This document shows, piece after piece, positions 28,947 through 45,116 of a DNA stretch of 64,000 nt. The translations under genes were made by a program, and so were the position numbers. Origin of the DNA: Rhodanobacter sp. GTDB taxonomy: Bacteria > Pseudomonadota > Gammaproteobacteria > Xanthomonadales > Rhodanobacteraceae. Each line of letters begins with the position of its first letter. Within the stretch, counting starts at the first letter, position 1. The notes under the pieces were generated by a model. The model saw nothing but the letters and a program-made list of their open reading frames with translations. It made no database searches and had not been told where the DNA came from. The stretch covers positions 1-64,000 of the forward strand of contig JANJTA010000036.1 in the NCBI GenBank assembly GCA_024711345.1, written 5' to 3'.

Positions 28947-30062
28947 ATGAGCAAGCGTGACTACTACGAGGTGCTGGGCGTCGAGCGCAGCGTTGGCGAA
29001 GCCGAGCTGAAGAAATCCTTCCGCCGGCTGGCGATGAAGTACCACCCGGACCGCTGCCCGGACGACCCCACCGCACAGGACAAGTTCAAGGAGGCCAAGG
29101 AGGCCTACGAGGTCCTGTCCGATGCTTCGAAGCGCGCGATGTACGACCAGCACGGCCACGCCGCCTTCGAGAACGGCATGGGCGGCCGCGGCGGTGCCGG
29201 TTTCGGCGACATGGGCGACATCTTCGGTGACATTTTCGGCCGCAGCGGCGGTGGGCGTGGCCGCCCGCGGCGCGGCGCCGACCTGCGCTACATCATCGAG
29301 CTGGGCCTGGAGGAAGCCGTGTTCGGCGTGAGCCGGCAGATCGAAGTGCCGACCCAGGTCAACTGCCATCACTGCAACGGCAGCGGCTCGGAGGACGGCA
29401 AGGTCAGCAAGTGCAAGACCTGCAACGGCCACGGCCAGGTGCGCATGCAGAATGGCATCTTCTCCATCCAGCAGGCCTGCCCGCATTGCGGCGGCAGCGG
29501 CCAGGCGATCGAGAAGCCGTGCCGCGAGTGCCATGGCGAAGGGCGCCTGGAAGAAACCCGCACGCTGTCGGTACAGATCCCCGAGGGCGTCGACAACGGT
29601 GACCGCATCCGGCTCTCCGGCCAGGGCGAGGCCGGTCCCGCCGGTGCGCCGGCGGGCGACCTGTATGTGGAGGTGCGCGTGCGCGAGCACGAGATCTTCC
29701 AGCGCGATGGCAACGACCTGTATTGCGAATTGCCGATCCGCTTTTCGCAGGCCGCGCTGGGCGCCGAGCTGCCGGTGCCCACGCTGGAAGGCGAGGTGCC
29801 GGTCAGCATCCCGCCGGAAACCCAGACTGGCACCCAGTTCCGCCTGCGCGGCCGCGGCGTCAAGTCGGTGCGCAGCAATCGCCATGGTGACCTGATCTGC
29901 CGCGTGGTGGTGGAAACCCCGGTGCGGCTGACCCGGCAGCAGCGCGAATTGCTGGAATCGCTGGAAGCCACCTTTGCCGGCAGCGACGCCGGCAAGCACA
30001 CGCCGCGCGCCAAGGGCTGGGTCGACGGGGTGAAGAAGTTCTGGTCCAGGGTTACCGCGTAG
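28947..30062 (+). CDS. dnaJ: Chaperone protein DnaJ
   Basis: The 371-residue type I J-protein stimulates DnaK ATPase. The J-domain (1-70) contains [10 protein letters not shown] with the HPD triplet, followed by a Gly/Phe linker ([20 protein letters not shown]) and a zinc domain with four CxxCxGxG repeats ([32 protein letters not shown]). The C-terminal substrate domains follow. The ribosome-binding site is weak, consistent with lower expression than dnaK. Confidence 0.97.
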   Translation: MSKRDYYEVLGVERSVGEAELKKSFRRLAMKYHPDRCPDDPTAQDKFKEAKEAYEVLSDASKRAMYDQHGHAAFENGMGGRGGAGFGDMGDIFGDIFGRSGGGRGRPRRGADLRYIIELGLEEAVFGVSRQIEVPTQVNCHHCNGSGSEDGKVSKCKTCNGHGQVRMQNGIFSIQQACPHCGGSGQAIEKPCRECHGEGRLEETRTLSVQIPEGVDNGDRIRLSGQGEAGPAGAPAGDLYVEVRVREHEIFQRDGNDLYCELPIRFSQAALGAELPVPTLEGEVPVSIPPETQTGTQFRLRGRGVKSVRSNRHGDLICRVVVETPVRLTRQQRELLESLEATFAGSDAGKHTPRAKGWVDGVKKFWSRVTA

Positions 30063-30111
30063 GTCTCGCTGCGCTTAGCATGTACGCCCCGATCGCTGGA
30101 GCGTGCCGCCA

Positions 30112-30912
30112 ATGACTCGTCCCCTTCGCCTCGCCTTGAGCGGCGCCTCCGGTCGCATGGGCCGCGCGCTGCTCGACCTGCTCGGCGAGGACGCCGGCGT
30201 CGAACTGGTGCATGCCGTGGTGTCGCCGGGTTCGATCCACGACGGCCAGCCGATACTTGGCGCCGCGGCGGGTTCCCTGCGCTACGCGCATGACTGGACG
30301 CAGGCCCCGCCCATTGACGTGGTCGTCGACTTCAGCAGCCCGGCGGCGCTGGCGCTGGCACTCGATCATTGCCTGGCCCATGGCACGGCCCTGGTCAGCG
30401 GCACCACCGGCATCGATGCCGCACTCGAGGCACGGCTGGCCGAAGCCGCCCGACACGTTGCGATCCTGCGTGCCGCCAACTTCAGCCTCGGCGTGGCGGT
30501 GCTGACGCGCCTGCTGCGCGAAGCGGCGGCAGCCCTGCCGGGCTGGGACCTGGAGATCGTCGAGGCGCACCACGGCCGCAAGCAGGACGCGCCATCCGGC
30601 ACCGCGTTGGCGCTCGGCCGGGCGGCGGCGGCAGCACGCGGCACCGACTTGGACGCCGCGGCGGTCTACGGCCGGGAAGGCCACACCGGGAAGCGCCGCG
30701 AAGGCAGCATCGGTTTTGCCGTGGTACGCGGTGGCGACATCGTGGGCGAACACACCGCCATGTTGATCGGACAGGGTGAACGGTTGGAGCTGGCCCATCG
30801 GGCCACTGACCGCACGATCTTCGCGCGGGGGGCCCTGCACGCGGCGCATTGGCTGGCGGGTCGTGCCGCCGGGTCGTGGCAGCTGGACGACCTGATCGCC
30901 ACGCTGCACTGA
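30112..30912 (+). CDS. dapB: 4-hydroxy-tetrahydrodipicolinate reductase
   Basis: DapB reduces the product of DapA in lysine/diaminopimelate synthesis. The 266-residue protein has the NAD(P)H loop LSGASGRMGRAL, the VDFSSP and SGTTG segments, and the catalytic EAHHGRKQDAPSGTAL (H153, K157 equivalent to E. coli H159, K163). ATG 30112 is chosen over the in-frame GTG at 30103 because GGAG (30097-30100) is too close to the GTG. It is often adjacent to dnaJ and carAB, as here. Confidence 0.95.
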   Translation: MTRPLRLALSGASGRMGRALLDLLGEDAGVELVHAVVSPGSIHDGQPILGAAAGSLRYAHDWTQAPPIDVVVDFSSPAALALALDHCLAHGTALVSGTTGIDAALEARLAEAARHVAILRAANFSLGVAVLTRLLREAAAALPGWDLEIVEAHHGRKQDAPSGTALALGRAAAAARGTDLDAAAVYGREGHTGKRREGSIGFAVVRGGDIVGEHTAMLIGQGERLELAHRATDRTIFARGALHAAHWLAGRAAGSWQLDDLIATLH

Positions 30913-30955
30913 TCCGGCCGTACCGGCACGGCATCCGCGGATGCAGATACCAGGC

Positions 30956-31651
30956 TCAGTCGTGGTGCGAGGCGTTGCGATCGCGCCCTGCGCCCAGCCG
31001 GGTATCGAAACGGCCGAACAGCTTCTTGAAGGCGCGCGAGAACTTGCCGCGTTTCGTCTTGCGCCGCTTCTCCTCCTCGCTGGTCAACCAGGCTACCTGG
31101 ATCACCCGCCGCTCGCCTTCATAGGGCAAATGGCCATGGAAGGAGTTCTCGCAACGCTTGAACACTGCGAACTCGCCGTAGAGCGGGGCCAGTTCCGGCA
31201 CCACCACGCTGTCGATGTCGTCGATCCTGTGCAGGAAGCGCAGGCAGCCATCGCTGGTGTCCGGCCACCGCGGGTTCAGGTAGATCAGCGCAGTGACCAC
31301 CTTGGACTTGCTGTCGGTGTGGATGGTGCCGTGGCGCTTGTTGAGCAGGCGGCACAGCGTCACCAGGGTCGGATACTGGTCGAGGTGATCGACGCCCAGG
31401 CGCTCGCCGATGGCGCGGGCAAACGCCGGCGCGGTCAGGTTGTCGATCAGCGCATTGACGCTGGGGCCGCAGTCGGCCGGGTCGTAGGGAAAAAAGCCGG
31501 CGCTGGCGTAGCGGGGAAAGTCGCGATCCAGGTCATCGCGCGCCTCGTCCGGCAGTTGGCCGTGCGCCATCATGAACGGGAAGGGCTGGTGCTGCACCGT
31601 GGTATCCGGGCGATCGAGACGAGCGGGATCGAGCAGTACGGCAGCACGCAT
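30956..31651 (-). CDS. 2OG-Fe(II) oxygenase, substrate unknown
   Basis: The 231-residue protein has a prolyl-4-hydroxylase-like oxygenase core: HTDSKSKVVTALIYLN gives H111 and D113, FHGHLPYEGERRVIQV gives the distal His (H172 or H174) and the 2-oxoglutarate-binding Arg. The tail is strongly basic (EEEKRRKTKRGKFSRAFKKL), unusual for the fold and suggesting nucleic acid or membrane contact. AGAGG supports the ATG at 31651; a longer frame to 31675 exists. It stands alone between dapB and carA on the opposite strand. Confidence 0.78.
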   Translation of the reverse strand: MRAAVLLDPARLDRPDTTVQHQPFPFMMAHGQLPDEARDDLDRDFPRYASAGFFPYDPADCGPSVNALIDNLTAPAFARAIGERLGVDHLDQYPTLVTLCRLLNKRHGTIHTDSKSKVVTALIYLNPRWPDTSDGCLRFLHRIDDIDSVVVPELAPLYGEFAVFKRCENSFHGHLPYEGERRVIQVAWLTSEEEKRRKTKRGKFSRAFKKLFGRFDTRLGAGRDRNASHHD

Positions 31652-31867
31652 GGGGCATCGGCCTCTGGTAAACAAGTGGTTTAGTGTACGCCGCCAGCGG
31701 GGTTCGGAAGAGTCGGGGAATCCACGGATTCACGCTCCGTGAGGTGGACAGAAACGGCCCCGCCGCCTATCATTTCCACCCGCCCGAATTTCTTTCCCTA
31801 ACAGATTCCACAAGCCAGCCATGGTGCGGCTTGCGGACTTTGCTGTATCCAAAAGGCGGTTACCCCG

Positions 31868-36220
<4,353 letters not shown>

Positions 36221-36224
<4 letters not shown>

Positions 36225-36697
36225 GTCGTGCACCCATTACCAAGACCGGTTCCGAGCGTCTGCGCGCCGAGCTGGAGCGACTGAAGTCGGTCGAACGCCC
36301 GCGCATCATCGCGGCGATTGCCGAGGCCCGCGCTCATGGCGACCTCAAGGAGAATGCGGAGTACCACGCCGCGCGCGAGCTGCAGAGTTTCACCGAAGGG
36401 CGCATCGCGCAGCTGGAAGCGCTGCTGTCGACCGCCGAGGTCATCGACGTGGCGCGGTTGGCCGCCGGCAGCAAGGTCGTGTTCGGCGCCACGGTGGACC
36501 TGGAGGACGAGGATTCCGGCGCCACGGTGACCTACCAGATCGTTGGCGACCTGGAGGCGGACATCAAGCAGCGGCTGATCGCGGTGTCCTCGCCGATCGC
36601 CCGTGCGCTGATCGGCAAGAGCGCCGGCGACAGCTTCGAGTTCACCGCCCCGAACGGCGTCAAGCACTACGAGATCATCGACGTGCGCTACGAATGA
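36221..36697 (+). CDS. greA: Transcription elongation factor GreA
   Basis: GreA inserts its coiled coil into the RNA polymerase secondary channel and triggers cleavage of backtracked RNA. The 158-residue protein has the N-terminal coiled coil with the acidic tip [11 protein letters not shown] and a C-terminal FKBP-like domain ([18 protein letters not shown]). The ATGA overlap with carB makes carA-carB-greA one coupled operon. A strong terminator follows. Confidence 0.97.
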
Positions 36698-36740
36698 GCC
36701 GCCGGCCGGTGGCGGTGCCGCCGCCGGCCGACAAACACCC

Positions 36741-36772
36741 GCAAAAAAGGCCGCTTGCGCGGCCTTTTTTGC
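36741..36772. terminator. Terminator after greA
   Basis: GCAAAAAAGGCCGC-TTGC-GCGGCCTTTTTTGC is a perfect hairpin with A- and T-runs, able to stop greA rightward and rpmJ leftward. Confidence 0.92.
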
Positions 36773-36790
36773 GGCACCGTCAGGCTGGAC

Positions 36791-36916
36791 TCAGCGCTGG
36801 CGAGCCTTGAAACGGGGGTTGCTCTTGCAGATCACGAACACCTTGCCGCGACGACGCACAACCTTGCAGTCGCGATGCCGCGCCTTGGCGGACTTCAAAG
36901 AGTTAAGCACCTTCAC
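36791..36916 (-). CDS. rpmJ: 50S ribosomal protein L36 (cysteine-poor YkgO type)
   Basis: A 41-residue frame starting [20 protein letters not shown] and ending [14 protein letters not shown] is clearly L36 of the YkgO-like form. The zinc ligands of canonical RpmJ are not all present (only two cysteines remain), the C-minus paralogue that functions without zinc. The start is GTG (36914-36916) with AGGAG 7 bases upstream. It is a single-gene unit next to the greA terminator. Confidence 0.93.
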   Translation of the reverse strand: MKVLNSLKSAKARHRDCKVVRRRGKVFVICKSNPRFKARQR

Positions 36917-36978
36917 GGCCAGCTCCTGACACTAGACTAAAAACGTAAGCGCGCAAGTATAGCGGGCTGCATGGCCGG

Positions 36979-37890
36979 TCACAAGTCCGGCGCGAGGGCG
37001 GTTTGCGCCACCGTAGCCAGGAATTGCTGCAGGGCGGGAGAGTGGTCGTCGGCCCTGGAGGCCACGGCCAGCAACAGATGGGCATCGGAGTCTTCCAGCG
37101 GCACATAGCAGACCCCGGCCAGGCGCACGGCGCGCATGCTGGCCGGCACCAAGGCCAGCCCCAAGCCGGCGGCCACCAGGGCCAGCAGGCCGTTGATCTG
37201 CTGGGCGTGCTGGGTGATCGACGGCTGGAAGCCGGCCCGCGTCGCCAGTTTCACCAGCCGGTCATAGAGCGTGGCGGCAAGTTCGCGCGGTTGCGACACG
37301 AACGCGTCGCCGGCCACTTCGGCCAGGCGCAGGCTGCTGCGGCCAGCCAGCGGATGGCCCGCGGGCAGCGCCAGCAGCAGCGGTTCGCGATCGATCACGC
37401 TGAAGCGCAGGTCGCGGGCGTACTGCGGCTGCACCGGCTGGTCGCGGACAAAGCCGACGTCGATCCTGCCGGCGAGCAGGGCGGCGAACTGCGGTTCGGT
37501 GTACATCTCGCTCAGTTGCAGGCGCACGTCGGGAGCGATCTGGCCAAAGCGCAGCAAGGTCCGTGGCATGGCCGGGTGGAACGAGACCGAGACGGTGTAG
37601 GCCAACCGCAACTGGCCGGTATAGCCTGCGGCGGCAGCCACTGTCTGGTCGCGCGCCTCGTCCACCTTGGCCAGGATCTGCCGCGCCTGTTCAAGGAATA
37701 CCCGGCCCGGTTCGGTCAGCGCCACGCTGCGCTTGGTGCGTTCGAGCAGGCGCACACCCAGGTCCTGCTCCAGCGACTGGATCTGCTGCGACAGCGGCGG
37801 CTGGGAAAGATGCAGTCGCAGCGCGGCGCGGGTGAAGCTCAGTTCTTCCGCGACGGCGACGAAGTAGCGCAATTGGCGAAGATCAAACAT
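36979..37890 (-). CDS. LysR-family transcriptional regulator
   Basis: The 303-residue regulator has the LysR winged helix (LRQLRYFVAVAEELSFTRAA, SQPPLSQQIQSLEQDLG, FLEQARQIL) and an effector-binding domain resembling the CatM/BenM/CbnR branch, which responds to aromatic acids. The target is not apparent: the upstream neighbour fadH is on the same strand, and no divergent gene shares its promoter. The 60 bases before the start are AT-rich compared with the surroundings. Confidence 0.9.
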   Translation of the reverse strand: MFDLRQLRYFVAVAEELSFTRAALRLHLSQPPLSQQIQSLEQDLGVRLLERTKRSVALTEPGRVFLEQARQILAKVDEARDQTVAAAAGYTGQLRLAYTVSVSFHPAMPRTLLRFGQIAPDVRLQLSEMYTEPQFAALLAGRIDVGFVRDQPVQPQYARDLRFSVIDREPLLLALPAGHPLAGRSSLRLAEVAGDAFVSQPRELAATLYDRLVKLATRAGFQPSITQHAQQINGLLALVAAGLGLALVPASMRAVRLAGVCYVPLEDSDAHLLLAVASRADDHSPALQQFLATVAQTALAPDL

Positions 37891-38136
37891 ATAGTGGTAT
37901 GAAATAAGTAACGGCCTAAATATATATTAGATACTTTATTCCGTCGATCATAAAATCCCTCCGTCCCGCCACTTCCCCTCCCCCCTAGTGGCGGCGGCCC
38001 TCGCCCCGCAGCGACGCTAAATACGACATCTGGTTCAACTCCCCCCCTGAACCCATGTTGATGCGTCTTCCCTGCGGGGCGCTTTCTTTTGCATGACCGG
38101 TGCGGCTGCCTGACAGCCGCGCCGGCGTGTCCGCAT

Positions 38137-40499
<2,363 letters not shown>

Positions 40500-40611
40500 A
40501 AGGCGGTGTGGGCAAGGCTGGCGGACATGGGAGACCGGCTAGATAGCACGCGTTCCCGATATGGTCAACGCGGTAAACTGGCCGCTTTCGCGCTGCCACC
40601 AGGATCCTTCC

Positions 40612-41292
40612 ATGAGCCATACCCCCGTCGTTCCCGTACTCACCATCGACGGGCCGTCGGGATCGGGCAAGGGCACCGTCAGCGCGCTGGTGGCCGAGCG
40701 GCTGGGCTGGCGGCTGCTGGATTCCGGCGCGCTGTACCGCGCCGTGGGCTACGCCGCCGGCGCGGCGGGGCTGGACCTGTCGGACGTGGAGGCGGTGACC
40801 CGCTGCGCGCAGGAAACGAAGATCCAGTTCCGCGCCGCCGGCGACGGCGGCGGGACCCGGGTGATCGTCAACGGCCACGACGCCACCGACGAGCTGCGCA
40901 CCGAAACCGCCGGCGCGGCGGCCTCCGCGATCGCTTCGATGCCGTCGGTGCGCGAGGCCCTGGTGGCGCTGCAACTGGGTTTCCGCAGGGCGCCCGGGCT
41001 GGTGGCCGACGGGCGCGACATGGGTACGGTGATCTTCCCGGATGCCGCGCACAAGGTTTTCCTCACCGCGAGCGCCGCCGAACGGGCAAAAAGGCGCTAT
41101 AAGCAGTTGAAGGAAAAGGGACTCAACGTTACACTTGGCGGCCTTCAGCGAGAAATTGAGGCGCGTGACAGCCGCGATGCATCACGTGCGGTTGCGCCGC
41201 TCAAGCCTGCCGAAGATGCCGTACTGGTGGATACCACCGGCATGGACATCGACGAGGTCGTCGCGAAAGTACTTGCCGTCGTGCAGTCCTGA
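40612..41292 (+). CDS. cmk: Cytidylate kinase
   Basis: Cmk phosphorylates CMP and dCMP. The 226-residue protein has the P-loop [11 protein letters not shown], the CMP-binding [24 protein letters not shown] and the LID-region [20 protein letters not shown] precedes the ATG at 40612; an ATG 51 bases upstream is in frame but lacks homology. The cmk-rpsA-ihfB order is conserved in gammaproteobacteria. Confidence 0.95.
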   Translation: MSHTPVVPVLTIDGPSGSGKGTVSALVAERLGWRLLDSGALYRAVGYAAGAAGLDLSDVEAVTRCAQETKIQFRAAGDGGGTRVIVNGHDATDELRTETAGAAASAIASMPSVREALVALQLGFRRAPGLVADGRDMGTVIFPDAAHKVFLTASAAERAKRRYKQLKEKGLNVTLGGLQREIEARDSRDASRAVAPLKPAEDAVLVDTTGMDIDEVVAKVLAVVQS

Positions 41293-41468
41293 CCGGAGTG
41301 CGCGGCGGTTTCTGTGCCCCTGCTGCGGCAGGGGGTTTTGGCCCATGGTGTCGACGGTCGGTTCTGCGGAACCACCCGAAAACACCCTCAACCGGTGGAC
41401 CGGAAAGTTCGTGCGCAACACCCAACATGGCGCAACGGGCAACGGTCTTTTCCCACTATGGAATCAAC

Positions 41469-43142
41469 ATGACTGAAAGTTTTGCCGAACTGTTTGAACA
41501 GAGCCAGCAGGCCATTTCCAAGCTGAAGCCCGGCGCCATCGTCACCGGCATCGTGGTGGAGATCCGCAACGACGTCGTCGTGATCAATGCGGGCCTGAAG
41601 AGCGAAGGCATCGTCCCGATCGAGCAGTTCAAGAGCGAGAGCGGCGTGCTGGAAGTGCAGGTGGGCGACGAGGTGAAGGTAGCCCTCGAAGCTTTGGAAG
41701 ACGGTTTCGGCGAGACCAAGCTGTCGCGCGAGAAGGCCAAGCGCTCGATGGTGTGGGACGACCTGGAGCAGGCGTTCGACAAGGAGGAAACCATCGTCGG
41801 CATGATCTCCGGCAAGGTCAAGGGTGGCTTCACCGTCGACATCAAGGACGTCCGCGCGTTCCTGCCGGGCTCGCTGGTCGACGTGCGCCCGGTGCGCGAC
41901 CCGGTGTACCTCGAGGGCAAGGAACTCGAGTTCAAGATCATCAAGCTGGACCGCAAGCGCAACAACGTGGTGGTCAGCCGCCGCGCCGTCGTCGAGACCG
42001 AGTTCTCCGAGGAGCGCGAGAAGCTGCTGGAACGCCTGACCGAGGGCGCGGTGGTCAAGGGCACGGTCAAGAACCTCACCGACTACGGCGCGTTCGTGGA
42101 CCTGGGCGGCATCGACGGCCTGCTGCACATCACCGACATGGCGTGGAAGCGCGTGCGTCATCCGTCCGAAGTCGTCAACGTCGGCGACGAGCTGGACGTG
42201 CGCGTGCTGAAGTACGACAAGGAGCGCAACCGCGTCTCGCTGGGCCTGAAGCAGCTGGGTGATGACCCGTGGGTCGCCATCGCCCGCCGCTACCCGGTCG
42301 GCAGCCGCCTGTTCGGCAAGGTCTCCAACGTCACCGACTACGGCTGCTTCGTCGAGATCGAGCCGGGCGTGGAAGGCCTGGTGCACGTGTCCGAGATGGA
42401 CTGGACCAACAAGAACGTCAACCCGGCCAAGGTGGTGCAGGTCGGCGACGAGACCGAAGTGATGGTGCTGGACGTGGATGAAGAGCGTCGCCGCATCTCG
42501 CTGGGCATCAAGCAGACGCGTTCCAATCCGTGGGAAGCGTTCGCCGCCATGCACAAGAAGGGCGACAAGGTCTCCGGCCAGATCAAGTCGATCACCGACT
42601 TCGGCGTGTTCATCGGCCTGGACGGCGGCATCGACGGCCTGGTGCACCTGTCCGACATCTCCTGGCAGATGTCCGGCGAAGACCTCGTGCGCAACTTCAA
42701 GAAGGGCGACGAGATCGAGGCCGTGGTGCTGGCGGTGGATCCGGAGCGCGAGCGCATCAGCCTCGGCATCAAGCAGATGGAACAGGATCCGTTCGGCCAG
42801 TTCATGGCGGCCAATCCGCGCGGCAGCATCGTCACCGGCACCGTGAAGGAAGTCGATGCGAAGGGCGCCGTGATCGACCTGGGCGAGGGCGTGGAGGGTT
42901 ACCTGCGCGCCAACGACATCGCCAAGGAGCGCATCGACGATGCCACCCAGCACCTGAAGGTGGGCGACAAGGTCGAGGCCAAGTTCACCGGCATGGACCG
43001 CAAGGGGCGCCAGCTGGCGCTCTCGATCCGCGCCAAGGACGAGGAAGATGCGCCCGACACGTCGGCGGATTACTCGTCCGCGGCCAGCGGCACGACCAAG
43101 CTTGGTGCGCTGCTCAAGGAGCAGTTCAACAAGGCCGACTGA
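41469..43142 (+). CDS. rpsA: 30S ribosomal protein S1
   Basis: S1 recruits mRNA to the 30S subunit. The 557-residue protein carries six S1 OB-fold repeats; the first two are degenerate ribosome-binding domains, and the last four show repeated G-x-V-x-x-x-x-DYG/FG-x-FV-x-L/I and VSLGIKQ patterns. The 176-base leader (41293-41468) probably holds the promoter and the structured autoregulated initiation region known in E. coli; a canonical Shine-Dalgarno is absent, as expected there. Confidence 0.98.
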   Translation: MTESFAELFEQSQQAISKLKPGAIVTGIVVEIRNDVVVINAGLKSEGIVPIEQFKSESGVLEVQVGDEVKVALEALEDGFGETKLSREKAKRSMVWDDLEQAFDKEETIVGMISGKVKGGFTVDIKDVRAFLPGSLVDVRPVRDPVYLEGKELEFKIIKLDRKRNNVVVSRRAVVETEFSEEREKLLERLTEGAVVKGTVKNLTDYGAFVDLGGIDGLLHITDMAWKRVRHPSEVVNVGDELDVRVLKYDKERNRVSLGLKQLGDDPWVAIARRYPVGSRLFGKVSNVTDYGCFVEIEPGVEGLVHVSEMDWTNKNVNPAKVVQVGDETEVMVLDVDEERRRISLGIKQTRSNPWEAFAAMHKKGDKVSGQIKSITDFGVFIGLDGGIDGLVHLSDISWQMSGEDLVRNFKKGDEIEAVVLAVDPERERISLGIKQMEQDPFGQFMAANPRGSIVTGTVKEVDAKGAVIDLGEGVEGYLRANDIAKERIDDATQHLKVGDKVEAKFTGMDRKGRQLALSIRAKDEEDAPDTSADYSSAASGTTKLGALLKEQFNKAD

Positions 43143-43220
43143 GCGCCTGCAGCAGCCTGATACGGGGCGGCGGCGCATCGCCGTCGCCCCGTTGTTTGAT
43201 GTCACGGACATTGGGGCCCC

Positions 43221-43514
43221 ATGACTAAATCCGAATTGATCGAGGCGCTCGCCAGGCGCCAGACCCATCTTGCGTTCGCGGACGTCGAGATGGCCGTCAA
43301 GAGCGTCATCGAGCAGATGAGCCATGCCCTCGCTCACGGCGAACGCATCGAAGTGCGTGGATTTGGCAGCTTCGCGTTGCATTACCGGCCGCCGCGCATG
43401 GGCCGCAACCCCAAGACTGGCGAGGCCGTGGCGTTGCCCGGCAAGCACGTTCCGCACTTCAAGCCGGGCAAGGAATTGCGCGAGCGCGTCAACCAGGATC
43501 TGACGCAGAAATAA
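43221..43514 (+). CDS. ihfB: Integration host factor subunit beta
   Basis: The 97-residue HU/IHF-family protein has the long beta-arm [20 protein letters not shown] and the RGFGSF motif; the sequence [11 protein letters not shown] and [17 protein letters not shown] are IHF-beta hallmarks. With IhfA it bends DNA in recombination, transcription and phage biology. It follows rpsA after 78 bases and ends at a clear terminator. Confidence 0.96.
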   Translation: MTKSELIEALARRQTHLAFADVEMAVKSVIEQMSHALAHGERIEVRGFGSFALHYRPPRMGRNPKTGEAVALPGKHVPHFKPGKELRERVNQDLTQK

Positions 43515-43533
43515 ACCGGACAGGAAGCGATCG

Positions 43534-43566
43534 AAGGCAGGCGACGCGAGTCGGTCCTGCCTTTTT
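43534..43566 (+). terminator. Terminator after ihfB
   Basis: AAGGCAGG and CCTGCCTT form an 8-bp stem with a 14-base loop, followed by TTTTT. It separates ihfB from lapA. Confidence 0.8.
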
Positions 43567-43669
43567 GTTGCCTGGCGTCAGGCCGCTGCCGGACCGCCGT
43601 CCACTCCTGTCGGGTGAGGCGGCCGCTGCCGCCTGTGCCTGTCGCGGCCAATCGGTTAAAGTCTCGGCC

Positions 43670-43918
43670 ATGCGACTGCTCGCCATCATCGCCCTCGTGA
43701 TCTTCATTGCCGCCGGCGTCGTGCTGGGCGCGCTCAACGCCGACCTGGTCGGCTACGACTTCGCGTTTGCCCGGGTGCAGTTGCCCAAGGGTGCCGCCCT
43801 GCTGGGGGCTTTGGTGACCGGCTGGCTGCTGGGCGGGCTCACCGCCTGGCTCGGTGCGAGCATGCGCCGGCGCCACCGGCAACCGCGTGCGGACAAGCAG
43901 CTGCCGGCCAAACCATGA
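43670..43918 (+). CDS. lapA: LapA (DUF1049) inner membrane protein
   Basis: The 82-residue protein has two membrane helices (LLAIIALVIFIAAGVVLGAL; LLGALVTGWLLGGLTAWLGA) and the DUF1049 NADLVGYDFAFARVQLP linker, then a basic tail. LapA works with LapB in controlling LPS synthesis. The ATG is chosen at the start of the first helix; it shares ATGA with lapB. Confidence 0.9.
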   Translation: MRLLAIIALVIFIAAGVVLGALNADLVGYDFAFARVQLPKGAALLGALVTGWLLGGLTAWLGASMRRRHRQPRADKQLPAKP

Positions 43919-45087
43919 ATCTCCTGTACGTGCTGGTTCCGCTGGTGCCGGCTGCTTTCGTGCTTGGCTGGTGGGCCTCCCGCCAGGTCGGCGCGCGCCG
44001 CTCCGGTGCCGAGGTCAGCGAACTGTCCTCGGACTACTTCCGCGGCCTGAACTACCTGCTCAACGAGGAGCAGGACAAGGCGATCGAGGTCTTCCTCAAG
44101 CTGGCCGAATACAACCGCGATACGGTCGAAACCCACCTGGCGTTGGGCAACCTGTTCCGCCGCCGCGGCGAAGTGGACCGTGCGATCCGGCTGCACCAGC
44201 ACCTGGTTTCGCGGCCGGGCCTGACCGACGCGATGAAGACGGTAGCCCTGCTGGAACTGGGCGAGGATTACATGCGCGCCGGCCTGCTGGATCGTGCCGA
44301 AGCGCTGTTCTCCGACCTGGTGGCGATGGACGCGCACGCGCCGTCGGCGCTGCGCCACCTGATCGCGATCTACCAGCACGAACGCGACTGGCACAAGGCC
44401 ATCGAGCACGCGCGGCGGCTGGAAGTGATGACCGGCGAGGACGAGGCGCCGATGATCGCCCAGTTCTACTGCGAGCTGGCCGACCGCTCGCGCCAGCATG
44501 GCGCCCGCGCCGAGGCGCGCGACTACCTGCGCCAGGCATTCGAGTGCCAGCCCGGCTGCGTGCGCGCCTTCATGCTGACTGGCCGCCTGCTGTCCGAAGA
44601 TGGCCAGCACGCCGAGGCGGTCGCGGCCTACGAGGCGGCGATCAAGGCCGATATCGCCTTCACCCCGGACATCCTCCCGCCGCTGCTCAACAGCTACGCC
44701 CGCTCGCAGCAGATGGAGCGCGCCGAACGTTTCCTGCATGACATGCTCGCGCGCTACCACGGCGTCTCGCCGGTGCTGGCGCTGACCCACCTGTACCGCC
44801 AGCGCGACGGCGAGCGGGCGGCGATCGACTTCCTGACCGCGCAATTGCGCCAGCGGCCGTCGGTGCGCGGACTGATGGCCCTGATCGACGCCACCATGGA
44901 CAAGATCGAAGGCGAGGCGCGCGAGAATTTCCTGATCCTGCGCGATCTGACCCGCAAGCTGCTGGAGGGCCAGGCGATGTACCGCTGCAGCCGCTGCGGT
45001 TTCGGCGCCAAGGCGCATCACTGGCAGTGCCCGAGCTGCAAGAGCTGGAGCACGATCCGGCCGATCCACGGCGTCGCCAGCGAGTGA
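43915..45087 (+). CDS. lapB: LPS assembly protein B (YciM)
   Basis: LapB, anchored by an N-terminal helix (LYVLVPLVPAAFVLGWW), has a row of TPR repeats (about 35-345) and a C-terminal rubredoxin-like zinc knuckle (CSRCGFGAKAHHWQCPSC). In E. coli it recruits LpxC to FtsH for degradation, limiting LPS synthesis. The 390 residues match the family. It is translationally coupled to lapA through an ATGA overlap. Confidence 0.95.
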   Translation: MNLLYVLVPLVPAAFVLGWWASRQVGARRSGAEVSELSSDYFRGLNYLLNEEQDKAIEVFLKLAEYNRDTVETHLALGNLFRRRGEVDRAIRLHQHLVSRPGLTDAMKTVALLELGEDYMRAGLLDRAEALFSDLVAMDAHAPSALRHLIAIYQHERDWHKAIEHARRLEVMTGEDEAPMIAQFYCELADRSRQHGARAEARDYLRQAFECQPGCVRAFMLTGRLLSEDGQHAEAVAAYEAAIKADIAFTPDILPPLLNSYARSQQMERAERFLHDMLARYHGVSPVLALTHLYRQRDGERAAIDFLTAQLRQRPSVRGLMALIDATMDKIEGEARENFLILRDLTRKLLEGQAMYRCSRCGFGAKAHHWQCPSCKSWSTIRPIHGVASE

Positions 45088-45116
45088 ACCGAGCCCCGTG
45101 AAGTGAGCCCCGTCAA

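Noticed and set aside
37891-38136. Small gene between fadH and the LysR regulator
   Set aside because: No frame with a ribosome-binding site; the AT-rich part next to the regulator looks like its promoter.
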